64,000 bases of DNA, from positions 523,501 to 587,500 of the forward strand of contig NC_014365.1 in NCBI RefSeq assembly GCF_000143965.1, given 5' to 3'. Positions within the stretch are counted from its first letter, which is position 1. The number at the start of each line of letters is the position of its first letter. Both the position numbers and the translations under genes were made by a program. This document shows, in pieces, positions 42,385 to 51,994 of this stretch. This stretch comes from Desulfarculus baarsii DSM 2075 (GTDB taxonomy: Bacteria > Desulfobacterota > Desulfarculia > Desulfarculales > Desulfarculaceae). Below the pieces are notes generated by a model. It had not been told where the DNA came from. It was given only the letters and a program-made list of their open reading frames with translations, and made no database searches.

Positions 42385-43122
42385 ATGTCGGGAACAAAAC
42401 ACCCTAAAATCGCCCTTTGCTATGATTTCGATGGAACACTCTCGCCTAGGAACATGCAAGAATACTCTTTTATTCCTCAACTAGCGATTGACAAGACAGT
42501 GTTTTGGCGGCAAGTCGCTGAGCAGGCGAAGAATGGCGACGAAGACAATATATTGTCATATATGCATTTGATGCTCAAAAAAGCCAAAGAAACTGGCCAC
42601 GTAAGAGTGGCTCGCAGTTCATTCAAAGAGCTAGGAACATCGATTGATCTATTCCCTGGCGTCGAAGATTGGTTTCAGCGCATCAATGAGCATGCGAGAT
42701 CAAAAGGCGCGAAAATAGAACATTACATTATCTCATCGGGCCTAAAAGAGATTATTGAGGGGACGAAAATAGCCAAACAGTTCAAGATGATCTACGCATC
42801 TTCCTACTCTTACGATCAGCACGATGTGGCCATCTGGCCGGCGTTGGCGATAAATTACACCACGAAAACTCAATATTTATTTAGGATAAACAAAGGTGTT
42901 TTCGATGTCTGGGATCACAAAAAGGTAAATGAGTACAAGCCAGAGTCTGAGAGGTATATTCCTTTTAATCGATTTATTTATATAGGTGATGGCTCTACCG
43001 ATGTTCCTTGTATGAAGCTCACAAAAACAAAAGGTGGCCATTCCATAGCGGTATACAAGCCTAAAGCGAATTCAAAGGCCGCAAAAACACTCTTAGGCTG
43101 TACAGATATAGTATTTACCTGA
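42385..43122 (+). CDS. HAD-family phosphatase, C-terminally truncated by an IS
   Basis: 245 aa as it stands. HAD motif I is CYDFDGTLSP, motif II appears in YIISSGLKE, and motif IV in YIGDGSTDVPCM. The last residues after LLG (CTDIVFT) are encoded by the IS terminal repeat. The native C-terminus of 47 residues is stranded at 40945-41088 on the other strand. The original gene would be ~285 aa. Its 71-bp upstream region (ribosome site AAGGA) is retained, so a truncated product is possible, but it lacks the conserved tail (FIAPADYSEGS). Markedly AT-rich compared with neighbours, so the locus may have been acquired before the IS arrived. Confidence 0.85.
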   Translation: MSGTKHPKIALCYDFDGTLSPRNMQEYSFIPQLAIDKTVFWRQVAEQAKNGDEDNILSYMHLMLKKAKETGHVRVARSSFKELGTSIDLFPGVEDWFQRINEHARSKGAKIEHYIISSGLKEIIEGTKIAKQFKMIYASSYSYDQHDVAIWPALAINYTTKTQYLFRINKGVFDVWDHKKVNEYKPESERYIPFNRFIYIGDGSTDVPCMKLTKTKGGHSIAVYKPKANSKAAKTLLGCTDIVFT

Positions 43123-44316
43123 CACTGCCGCCCCTGGCGGGGTGATTTTTAGGCGGCCTTTTGGGACGCCTTTTCCTTGGGCTTCTTACGCCCGGGCAGG
43201 CCCTCCAGGAAAGCCTGACTCGGCGTCCTGCCGTTCATGTTCCGGCCCTGGTGCGCCCGCTCATGGTTGTAATGGCGCAGATACTCATCCAAGTCGGCCT
43301 GCATCTCATCCAAGGTTTCATACCATTTCTGACGGCCCTTGATCCGGAAATGCTCGTCCAAGAGCGTCCGGTGAAGCCGTTCCACGAAGCCATTGCTCTG
43401 AGGCCGACGCACCCTGGTGGTGCGGTGTTCGATCCCCTCAAGCTGCAGAAACAGCTCATACGGATGCTGGTCTGGCCGGCCGCAAAACTCTCGCCCATTG
43501 TCCGAAAGCACCGTCTCAATCACCGCGTCGTGGGCCTCAAAGCACGGCAGCACTTCCTCGTTGAGCACATGCACCGCCGTGACCGGAAGCTTGCTGGTGT
43601 ACAGGCGACCCCAGGCGTGGCGGCTGTGGCAGTCGATGACCGATTGTAGATACACCTTGCCCACGCCCTTGAGCGCGCCAACGAAAAACGTGTCCACCGC
43701 CACCAGGGCCCCGGTGTGCCGGGCCTCGATGTGGCGGTCGCGAAACTCCGGGCTGAAGCGCTCCAAAGCCCGAATCTGCTCGTCGCTGAGTTGAATGTCC
43801 TGGGCGCGAACCGATTGCTCGAGACGCAAAAGACGCTCGTGCCGCGTGAGCATCTCGTGGCGACTCCACACGCCTCGCACGCCGCCGGAACTCACTTGCA
43901 CGCCGCGAAGGGCCAATTGCTGCGACACGCGAAGCGCTCCGTGGGTCGGATACTCCAGGCTGTAAGCCATGATCGCCGCCTCAACCTCCGCTTCCACACG
44001 ATTGGGATGCGGCCCCTTGGGGCCGGGCAAACGGTCCACAAGGCCCTGTGCGCCGTAGGTCTGGAAATTGCGCCGAATCTCGTAAAACTGCTGCCGCGAG
44101 TAGCCCATCAGTTTGCAGGCCCGGCTGACGTTGCTCAATTCCCCAGCAAGCTCTAGCAGACTCAGCTTCCTTCGTGCTACCTTCTTCTCCGTGGTCATGT
44201 TGCCCTCCTGTGTTGAGGTTTGTTCGAGTTTCGCAACTACAAACCTACCCCAACCAAGGGCGGCATGACCACTTCCTCTACGTGGTCGACTGTCAGGTCA
44301 TTACTAGATCAGCACA
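43099..44316 (-). mobile_element. IS481-family insertion sequence, copy 2 (1218 bp), inverted
   Basis: Same length and apparently the same sequence as copy 1, in opposite orientation. Flanks: CTTAGGC (43092-43098) and GATAATT (44317-44323). CTTAGGC is the complement of the GCCTAAG left of copy 1. GATAATT is the complement of the AATTATC right of copy 1. Flipping the segment between the two copies would give each IS a perfect 7-bp direct repeat. Confidence 0.93.
43149..44198 (-). CDS. IS481-family transposase, copy 2
   Basis: 349 aa, identical in translation to the copy at 41214, with the same AGGAGG ribosome site and the same Asp-Asp-Glu residues. Identity indicates a recent duplication and a probably still functional transposase. 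Confidence 0.95.
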   Translation of the reverse strand: MTTEKKVARRKLSLLELAGELSNVSRACKLMGYSRQQFYEIRRNFQTYGAQGLVDRLPGPKGPHPNRVEAEVEAAIMAYSLEYPTHGALRVSQQLALRGVQVSSGGVRGVWSRHEMLTRHERLLRLEQSVRAQDIQLSDEQIRALERFSPEFRDRHIEARHTGALVAVDTFFVGALKGVGKVYLQSVIDCHSRHAWGRLYTSKLPVTAVHVLNEEVLPCFEAHDAVIETVLSDNGREFCGRPDQHPYELFLQLEGIEHRTTRVRRPQSNGFVERLHRTLLDEHFRIKGRQKWYETLDEMQADLDEYLRHYNHERAHQGRNMNGRTPSQAFLEGLPGRKKPKEKASQKAA

Positions 44317-44331
44317 GATAATTCTTGTACC

Positions 44332-44359
44332 AAAACGGGCGGCCCCGAGGGGCCGCCCG
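44332..44359 (-). terminator. terminator of groES-groEL
   Basis: CGGGCGGCCCC (44336-44346) pairs perfectly with GGGGCCGCCCG (44349-44359), followed on the minus strand by TTTT. It begins 30 nt after the groEL stop. Confidence 0.85.
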
Positions 44360-44388
44360 ATTGCGTCGCGGATGAGTCGCTAGTCGGC

Positions 44389-46032
<1,644 letters not shown>

Positions 46033-46088
46033 TTATCATCACTCCTTGGATGAGAGAGTTGGTGCGAAGTGTGTCGCGTTGGACCGTT

Positions 46089-46376
46089 CTAGGCGACGAT
46101 GCCCAGAATGTCGTCCTCGCGCATGATCAGGACCTCGTCGCCGTCGATCTTGACCTCGGTGCCGGCGTACTTGCCAAACAGCACCACGTCGCCTGCCTTG
46201 ACGGTCAGCTCCAGCTTGGTGCCGTTGTCCAGCACCTTGCCCGGGCCCACGGCCAGGATCCTGCCCTGCTGGGGTTTTTCCTTGGCGGCGTCGGGAATGA
46301 TCAGGCCGCCGGCGGTTTTTTCGACTTCTTCGAGCCGCTTGACGATCACGCGGTCCTGCAACGGTTTGATATTCAT
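46089..46376 (-). CDS. groS: co-chaperonin GroES
   Basis: 95 aa from ATG 46376 (GGAGAGG upstream). Signature [24 protein letters not shown], with the mobile loop, and [18 protein letters not shown]. It caps GroEL. First gene of the operon, 56 nt before groEL, behind the CIRCE element. Confidence 0.98.
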   Translation of the reverse strand: MNIKPLQDRVIVKRLEEVEKTAGGLIIPDAAKEKPQQGRILAVGPGKVLDNGTKLELTVKAGDVVLFGKYAGTEVKIDGDEVLIMREDDILGIVA

Positions 46377-46466
46377 CTTCGCCTCTCCTTGGTGGATCAA
46401 AATTAGTTTCACGCCGATTTTTGGCGTCACGCGCCCACGGCGGGCGCTCCGTTGGCTGGGTTGTTG

Positions 46467-46493
46467 TTAGCACTCATCGCTGGCGAGTGCTAA
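46467..46493 (-). promoter_or_regulatory. CIRCE operator (HrcA site)
   Basis: Perfect TTAGCACTC-N9-GAGTGCTAA, immediately downstream of the groES promoter. HrcA repressor binding here gives heat-shock control; hrcA is not in the window. Confidence 0.97.
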
Positions 46494-46500
46494 CACCTCG

Positions 46501-46529
46501 ATGATAAGCACCACCCGTCACCCGTGCAA
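46501..46529 (-). promoter_or_regulatory. groES-groEL promoter
   Basis: Minus strand: TTGCAC (46529-46524), 17-bp spacer, TATCAT (46506-46501). Transcription would start at about the edge of the CIRCE element. Confidence 0.6.
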
Positions 46530-46643
46530 GGCCGCGCGGTGATTTTTTCGTTTTTTTCGGCGATGGCGCTGATTTTTGGCCAGGCTTCCGGCGGCCGTGG
46601 CGGTGGCGTCGCCGGGCCGGCTGGCGGGTGGTATCATAGGCCC

Positions 46644-47732
46644 ATGAGCGACATGGCCCAAAAGCCCGATCTGCGCGACCTGACGGCCGAGCAGTTGGCC
46701 CGCCTGCTGGCCGATCTTGGCGAAAAGCCTTTCCGCGCCCGCCAGGTGTCGCAGTGGCTCCATGGTCACGGCGTCGATGATATAGCCGATATGACTAGTC
46801 TTTCCAAGGCCTTGCGCGCCAAGCTCTCCGCCGTGGGCCGGCTGACGGCCATGGGCCCGGCCAAGGTGCTGCAATCGGCCGACGGCACGCGCAAGCTGTT
46901 GTTTTTGCTGGAGGACGGCCAAGCCATCGAGAGCGTGCTCATGCCCGAGGACGGCCATCACACTCTCTGCGTCTCGACCCAGGTCGGCTGTCGCCAGGGC
47001 TGTCGTTTCTGCGCCACCGCCAGCCTGGGCCTGCGGCGCAACCTGCGTCCGGCCGAGATTCTGGGCCAGGTGCTGGCCGCGCGCCGCCTGTGCGACGAGT
47101 TTCGCCCGTTGACCAACCTGGTCTTCATGGGCATGGGCGAACCCCTGGACAATCTGGACAACGTCATCGTGGCCCTGGGGCACATCCTGGGCGAGCATGG
47201 CCTGCAAATGAGCCAGCGCCGCGTCACCGTCAGCACCGTGGGCCTGGTCGATCGCCTGCCGCTGTTGGCCGCGGCCTCGCCCTGCGCCCTGGCCATCAGC
47301 CTCAACGCGCCCAACGAGCACATCCGTCGCCAGATCATGCCCGTCACCAAGCGTTTCGGCCTGGAGGCCCTGCGCCGGGCCATCGTCGATTATCCGCTCA
47401 AGCCCACCCGCCGCGTCACCCTGGAATACGTTTTGCTGGGCGGCGTCAACGACCGGCCCGAGCACGCCAGGGAACTGGCCCGCTGGGCCAAGGGCCTGCC
47501 GGTCAAGGTCAACCTGATCGCCTTCAACCCCCACCAGGCCGGGCCGTTTCAGGCCCCCGAGGCGGCGGCGGTGGAGGAGTTTCAGAACGTGCTCATCGAG
47601 GGCCATGTCACGGCCCTTTTGCGCCGCTCGCGGGGCCAGGACATCGCCGCGGCCTGTGGCCAGTTGGTGGCCGGTCAGTCGGCCGACGGCGCGCCGGGCC
47701 AGCCCTTGACCGGCCCGCAGGCCAGCGCGTAG
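46644..47732 (+). CDS. rlmN: 23S rRNA (adenine2503-C2)/tRNA methyltransferase RlmN
   Basis: 362 aa from ATG 46644; longer readings run into the groES promoter. The radical-SAM cluster is CRQGCRFC (CxxxCxxC). Other RlmN features are EKPFRARQVSQWLHGHG near the start, ESVLMPEDGHHTLCVSTQVG, VFMGMGEPLDN and VTVSTVGLVDRLP. The catalytic Cys pair is completed by the C-terminal region. It methylates A2503 of 23S rRNA and A37 of some tRNAs. Its last 58 nt overlap the convergent nitroreductase gene. Confidence 0.95.
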   Translation: MSDMAQKPDLRDLTAEQLARLLADLGEKPFRARQVSQWLHGHGVDDIADMTSLSKALRAKLSAVGRLTAMGPAKVLQSADGTRKLLFLLEDGQAIESVLMPEDGHHTLCVSTQVGCRQGCRFCATASLGLRRNLRPAEILGQVLAARRLCDEFRPLTNLVFMGMGEPLDNLDNVIVALGHILGEHGLQMSQRRVTVSTVGLVDRLPLLAAASPCALAISLNAPNEHIRRQIMPVTKRFGLEALRRAIVDYPLKPTRRVTLEYVLLGGVNDRPEHARELARWAKGLPVKVNLIAFNPHQAGPFQAPEAAAVEEFQNVLIEGHVTALLRRSRGQDIAAACGQLVAGQSADGAPGQPLTGPQASA

Positions 47733-49117
47733 AGCAGCCGACCGCCCGGCGGCAAGGCGGCCGCCCTGGCCGCCCGCTCGTCATAAAAAGCCCCGACCCC
47801 GCAGCAACCCAGACCCAGGGCCGTGGCCGCCAGATAGAGCCTCTGGCCGGCCCGACCGGCGGCGATCATCGCCCGGCGATAGGCTCGTGGCCCAAAGTCG
47901 CGCTCGAGTTTTTCCAGATCGGCCCACAGGCACAGCGTCAGGGCCGCCCGGCCGATCCAGCCCTGGCCAAGGCAGGCCTGGGCCAGGGCCGCGCGGCTAT
48001 CGACGCCCGGGACCACCGGCCGCAGGGCGCGCCTGTCGGGCAGATAGTCGTAGACGCCCATGGCCAGGTCGCGACCGGGGGCCAAAAGCAGGCGGGCGGT
48101 CATTGGCCCCCGCGCGGGTAGGGCCGCGGCCAGCAACGTGGCCAGGGCGCGCCGCTCCAGGCCGGCGTGCACAAAGTTGCGCCGCGAGCGCCGGGCGTGG
48201 ACAACCGCCCACAGGCTTGGTTCGCCGGGCGGCGTGGGCGGCGGCAGGGGTTGATCGTGCTCGCCGGGCTCGGGCTCGGGCCAGTCCGGCTCGGGCTGGG
48301 CCACGAACAGCTCGCCGTGGGCGTGGGCGGCCAGCACGCGGCGGTCGCGGCCGATGACCGCGCCCAGGGGCTTGGCCGCCAGGTCCAGGGGTGGCAGGCC
48401 TGGCTGTTCCGGTCCGGGGTCGGCCGGCGGCGGCCCGGCCTGGACGATGGCCATGATCGCCTCGTCGCGGTCGGCCACGCCGGCCATGACGCCGGCGGCG
48501 GTGTCGGGAAAGCCCAGGATCGTGCGCGGGGCCAGGCCGTGGGCGGCGCAGGCCAGCTCCAGGTTGGCCAACAGGTGGCCGGCGTCGAGCAGGCAGTAGC
48601 GATAGGCCCGCTGGCGATATTTCCACAGGCTTCGCCAATGGATGGCGCTGATGAAAAAGCCCAGCCGCGCCGGCGGCCCGGCCAGCGCGCGGCCGATGTG
48701 CGTGGCCAGCCGGCCCGGCCACAGCAAATGCAGCCCGCCCGAGGCCGGATCGAAATGGCACAGGCCCTGGGGCGCGCCGTCCACGTCGCAGGCGGCCAGG
48801 TATAGCTCGCACGGGTGCAGCGCCCCGGCGCTGGCCCAGGCGCGCAGGCCCTGGGGCCCGGAGCGTTTGGTCAGCCCGGCGGCCAGTTGCAGCAGGCCGG
48901 CCAGATCGGCGCTGTCGGCCAGGGCCGGGCCGGCGGCCGGCGGCGGCCAGGCCAGGGCGGCCTCCCAAAAGCCCGCCGTGGTCGGTCGGGGCTCGGGCAT
49001 GGGCAGCGGGGCGATTTTCTTGTAGAATTTGAACGGGCTGGGTTGGTTGGCCCAATCGAGGACATGGCCCTCCATGCCGGCGGGGTCGTAGGCCGTTTCG
49101 TCGTGATAGCTGCTCAT
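47675..49117 (-). CDS. double nitroreductase (SagB/ThcOx-type dehydrogenase-like) protein
   Basis: 480 aa. Two nitroreductase-fold halves: the first (about 50-230) has TKRSGPQGLRAWASAGALHPCELYL, which matches the SagB-type 'R-x-x-PSAGALYP-x-E-x-Y' segment, and KYRQRAYRYCLLDAGHLLANL. The second (about 300-480) has VHARRSRRNFVHAGLERRAL and YRRAMIAAGRAGQRLYLAATALGLGCCGVGAFYD. A Pro/Glu-rich linker joins them. SagB-type enzymes are FMN oxidases of azoline rings in peptide natural products, but related proteins occur without such clusters, and no YcaO or precursor peptide is visible here. Translation is coupled to the upstream small gene (TGATG). Confidence 0.8.
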   Translation of the reverse strand: MSSYHDETAYDPAGMEGHVLDWANQPSPFKFYKKIAPLPMPEPRPTTAGFWEAALAWPPPAAGPALADSADLAGLLQLAAGLTKRSGPQGLRAWASAGALHPCELYLAACDVDGAPQGLCHFDPASGGLHLLWPGRLATHIGRALAGPPARLGFFISAIHWRSLWKYRQRAYRYCLLDAGHLLANLELACAAHGLAPRTILGFPDTAAGVMAGVADRDEAIMAIVQAGPPPADPGPEQPGLPPLDLAAKPLGAVIGRDRRVLAAHAHGELFVAQPEPDWPEPEPGEHDQPLPPPTPPGEPSLWAVVHARRSRRNFVHAGLERRALATLLAAALPARGPMTARLLLAPGRDLAMGVYDYLPDRRALRPVVPGVDSRAALAQACLGQGWIGRAALTLCLWADLEKLERDFGPRAYRRAMIAAGRAGQRLYLAATALGLGCCGVGAFYDERAARAAALPPGGRLLYALACGPVKGWPGAPSAD

Positions 49118-49446
49118 CAGGCGCTTCCGGGCAGGGTGAGGTAGGCCGGGCCGAAGCGACGGCTCAGGCTCAGCGAAAACTCGGTGAGGGCCACGCACAG
49201 GCCCAAGGCCCGATCGTAGGCGGCCAGAAGCTCGGGCGCGGCGTTTTCGGGCGGATCGACGCCCTCGCGCAGGCCCAGCATCTGGCCCGTTTCGGCGGTG
49301 AGGCCCTGGGCCAGGCCGTGCAGGGCCTTGACCTCGGCCGGCGACGGCTTGATGCGCGCCTCGACCCGCTGGCGCATGGCCGCCAGCTTGCCTTCCAGGC
49401 GCTCGATGGCTTGCTCGACGGCCGCCAGGCGCTCGTCGGGCTGCAT
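49117..49446 (-). CDS. small coiled-coil protein of unknown function
   Basis: 109 aa. The N-terminal half forms a heptad-rich helix (RLAAVEQAIERLEGKLAAMRQRVEARI). A helical C-terminal half contains ELLAAYDRALGLCVALTEF. No known domain is recognised. Its stop overlaps the start of the double nitroreductase, suggesting they are made together. Confidence 0.7.
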   Translation of the reverse strand: MQPDERLAAVEQAIERLEGKLAAMRQRVEARIKPSPAEVKALHGLAQGLTAETGQMLGLREGVDPPENAAPELLAAYDRALGLCVALTEFSLSLSRRFGPAYLTLPGSA

Positions 49447-49570
49447 GGCTTCCTCCGCGCCGGGCGGGGCAATCGCGTTTCGCGGGTGTTGGCCGCCATT
49501 GTTCGTTCGCCCGGCCTGAGGTTTAGTCTACACTGTAAAGGAAATCGTTGCAGCGAAAGGATCGCGGCCC

Positions 49571-51967
49571 ATGGCGAAGCACGTTTGCGTTCACGGCCAT
49601 TTCTACCAGCCGTTCCGCGAAAACCCCTGGCTGGAAGTCGTCGAGGTGCAAGACAGCGCCGCGCCTTTTCACGATTGGAACGAGCGGGTGGCCGCCGAAT
49701 GCTACGCGCCCAACTCGGCGGCGCGCATCATGGGCGCCGAGGGCAAGATCACCGACATCGTCAACAACTATCAGTTCATGTCGTTCAACTTCGGGGCCAC
49801 GCTGATGGGCTGGCTGCGGGCCCAGGCCCCGGCCGTGCATGAGGCGCTCATCGAGGCCGACCAGGCGGCCATCGCCCGCTGGGGCCACGGCGGGGCCATG
49901 GCCCAGGTCTACCATCATCTTATAATGCCCCTGTGCAACGACCGCGACAAGCAGACGCAGATTCTCTGGGGCCTGGCCGATTTCGCCCACCGTTTCGGCC
50001 GGCCGGCGGCGGGCATGTGGTTGGCCGAGACCGCCGTGGACACACCCACCCTGGAGCTGATGGCCCAGGCCGGGGTCAAGTTCACCGTGCTGGCCCCGCG
50101 CCAGGCGGCGATGATCCGGCCCGGCCCCGACGCGGCCTGGCACGAAATCGGCGCCGACGGGCTGAACACGCGGCGGCCTTACATCGTGCGGCTGCGCGGC
50201 GGCCGTTCGATCGTGGTGTTTTTCTACGACGGCCCGGTCAGCCAGGCGGTGGCCTTTGAAAACCTTTTGCAGGACGGCGCGCGTTTCGCCCAGCGCATCA
50301 TGGGCGCTTTCGTCGAGGGCGAAGGTGGCGACCAACTGGTCAGCCTGGCCACCGACGGCGAATCCTACGGCCATCATCACCGCTTTGGCGAGATGGCCCT
50401 GGCCTTTGCCCTGCAACGCATCGACCACGACCCCACGGTCAAGCTGACCAACTTCGCCGCCTACCTGGCCGCCAACCCGCCGACCTGGGAGGCGCGCATC
50501 GTCGAGGCCAGCTCGTGGTCGTGCGCCCACGGCGTGGAGCGCTGGCGGGCCGACTGTGGCTGCAACACCGGCGGCAACCCGGGCTGGAATCAAAAATGGC
50601 GCGGGCCCCTGCGCCAGGGCCTTAATGTCCTGCGCGATCAACTGGCCGATCTTTTTGAGCAAAAGGCCGATGGGCTCCTGCACGACCCCTGGGCCGCCCG
50701 CGATGATTATGTCCGGTTGTTGTTGGACAATTCGGCCGCGGGGCGCAAGCGTTTTCTGGAAAACCACGCCAAGATTTTGCTGGACCAGCAAGGGCGGGCC
50801 ACCGTCTGGCAATTGCTGGAGATGCAGCGCTGGGCCATGGCCATGTTCACCTCGTGCGGCTGGTTTTTCGACGACATCAGCGGCCTGGAGCCGGTGCAGA
50901 ACCTGCGCATGGCCGCCCGGGCCATCCAACTGGCCCGCGAACTGGGCGCGGCCGGCCTGGAGCGCTCGCTGGTGGCCACGTTGTCGCGGGCCCAGTCCAA
51001 CCGGCCCAACAAGGGCAGCGGGGCCGACATCTGGCGGGCCAGGGTCGCCCCGGAGCTGGTGGGCCTGGAGCGCGTGGCCGCCCACGCGGCCATCAGCGGC
51101 GTGATGGAGGAAGAACCGCCGCCGCCCCGGCTCTATTGTTATCAACTGGCCGACCTGGGCCACCGCCACATCGATCACCTGGGGGCCAGCCTGTCGTGGG
51201 GGGCCTTGCGCGCCCGCCACGTGCGCATCGGCCGCGATCACGAGCTGATCTACGCCGCCCTGCACCGCGGCGGTCACGAGTTCGCCGCCTGGGTGCGGCC
51301 CCGCCCGACCGATTGGGACATCGACGAGATCGGCGCGGCGGCCGAGGATCTGCTGCGCTCGCTGGAGCTGGAGCGGGTCGAGGCCGTGCTTGCGCGGCTG
51401 GTGGGCGGCCAGCGCTTCGACCTCAGCGACCTGTTCCTGGAGGGCCGGCGTTCGCTGGCCGAGGAGATGGCCCGCCGCCTGACCACCCGCAACTTCGAGG
51501 TGGCCAAGAGCATCTACGACGAGAGCAAGGAGCAGATGCTGATGCTAAAGAGCATCAACGTGCCCTTGCCGCCGCTGTTCAACGCCCTGGCCGAGGCCAT
51601 GATCGGCGAGGAACTGGTCCAGGGCATGGACCTGCCGCCGGGCCGCGACCTGGCCGGCCACCTGGGCGCGCTGGCCCGCCAGGCCAAGGCCCTGAGCCTC
51701 AAGCCCAACGGCGGCCGCCTGGAGCGGGCCCTGGCCAAACGCTTGGCCGCCTGCCTGGCCGAACTGTTGGAGTCGCCCGCCGCGGTGGGGCCGCTGGAGC
51801 GGGCGCTGACCCTGCTGGACCTGGCCCAGGCCCTGGAGCTGCGTCCCGATCTGTGGGAGGCCCAGAACCACTATTTCGAGCTGATCGGCTCGCTGGCCGG
51901 GCCGCCCAGCGATGGCCTGGCCAAACTGGCCCGTCGCCTCAACATCGCCATCGCGGCCCGCCCCTAG
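49571..51967 (+). CDS. GH57-type glycoside hydrolase with DUF3536 region
   Basis: 798 aa. The N-terminus has the GH57/DUF3536 pattern: VCVHGHFYQPFRENPWLE, then APFHDWNERVAAECYAPN, NFGATLMGWL, and GMWLAETAVDTPTLELM, which holds the family's catalytic Glu. LATDGESYGHHHRFGEMAL near residue 260 supplies a second acidic site. The C-terminal ~350 residues are the DUF3536 helical part. Family members act on alpha-glucans, but this subfamily's substrate is not established. It is followed 27 nt later by a second GH57 gene, so the pair probably handles glycogen or maltodextrins. Confidence 0.88.
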   Translation: MAKHVCVHGHFYQPFRENPWLEVVEVQDSAAPFHDWNERVAAECYAPNSAARIMGAEGKITDIVNNYQFMSFNFGATLMGWLRAQAPAVHEALIEADQAAIARWGHGGAMAQVYHHLIMPLCNDRDKQTQILWGLADFAHRFGRPAAGMWLAETAVDTPTLELMAQAGVKFTVLAPRQAAMIRPGPDAAWHEIGADGLNTRRPYIVRLRGGRSIVVFFYDGPVSQAVAFENLLQDGARFAQRIMGAFVEGEGGDQLVSLATDGESYGHHHRFGEMALAFALQRIDHDPTVKLTNFAAYLAANPPTWEARIVEASSWSCAHGVERWRADCGCNTGGNPGWNQKWRGPLRQGLNVLRDQLADLFEQKADGLLHDPWAARDDYVRLLLDNSAAGRKRFLENHAKILLDQQGRATVWQLLEMQRWAMAMFTSCGWFFDDISGLEPVQNLRMAARAIQLARELGAAGLERSLVATLSRAQSNRPNKGSGADIWRARVAPELVGLERVAAHAAISGVMEEEPPPPRLYCYQLADLGHRHIDHLGASLSWGALRARHVRIGRDHELIYAALHRGGHEFAAWVRPRPTDWDIDEIGAAAEDLLRSLELERVEAVLARLVGGQRFDLSDLFLEGRRSLAEEMARRLTTRNFEVAKSIYDESKEQMLMLKSINVPLPPLFNALAEAMIGEELVQGMDLPPGRDLAGHLGALARQAKALSLKPNGGRLERALAKRLAACLAELLESPAAVGPLERALTLLDLAQALELRPDLWEAQNHYFELIGSLAGPPSDGLAKLARRLNIAIAARP

Positions 51968-51994
51968 GCGCGGCCGGGAAACGGACCAAAGCCC

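Noticed and set aside
41096-44316. Composite transposon carrying a phosphatase as cargo
   Set aside because: Flanking 7-mers are exchanged between the two IS copies and the cargo gene continues outside the left IS, so the segment is an inverted piece of the host locus.
47675-49117. Peptide natural-product cluster around the SagB-like protein
   Set aside because: No cyclodehydratase, transporter or precursor peptide is visible on either side.
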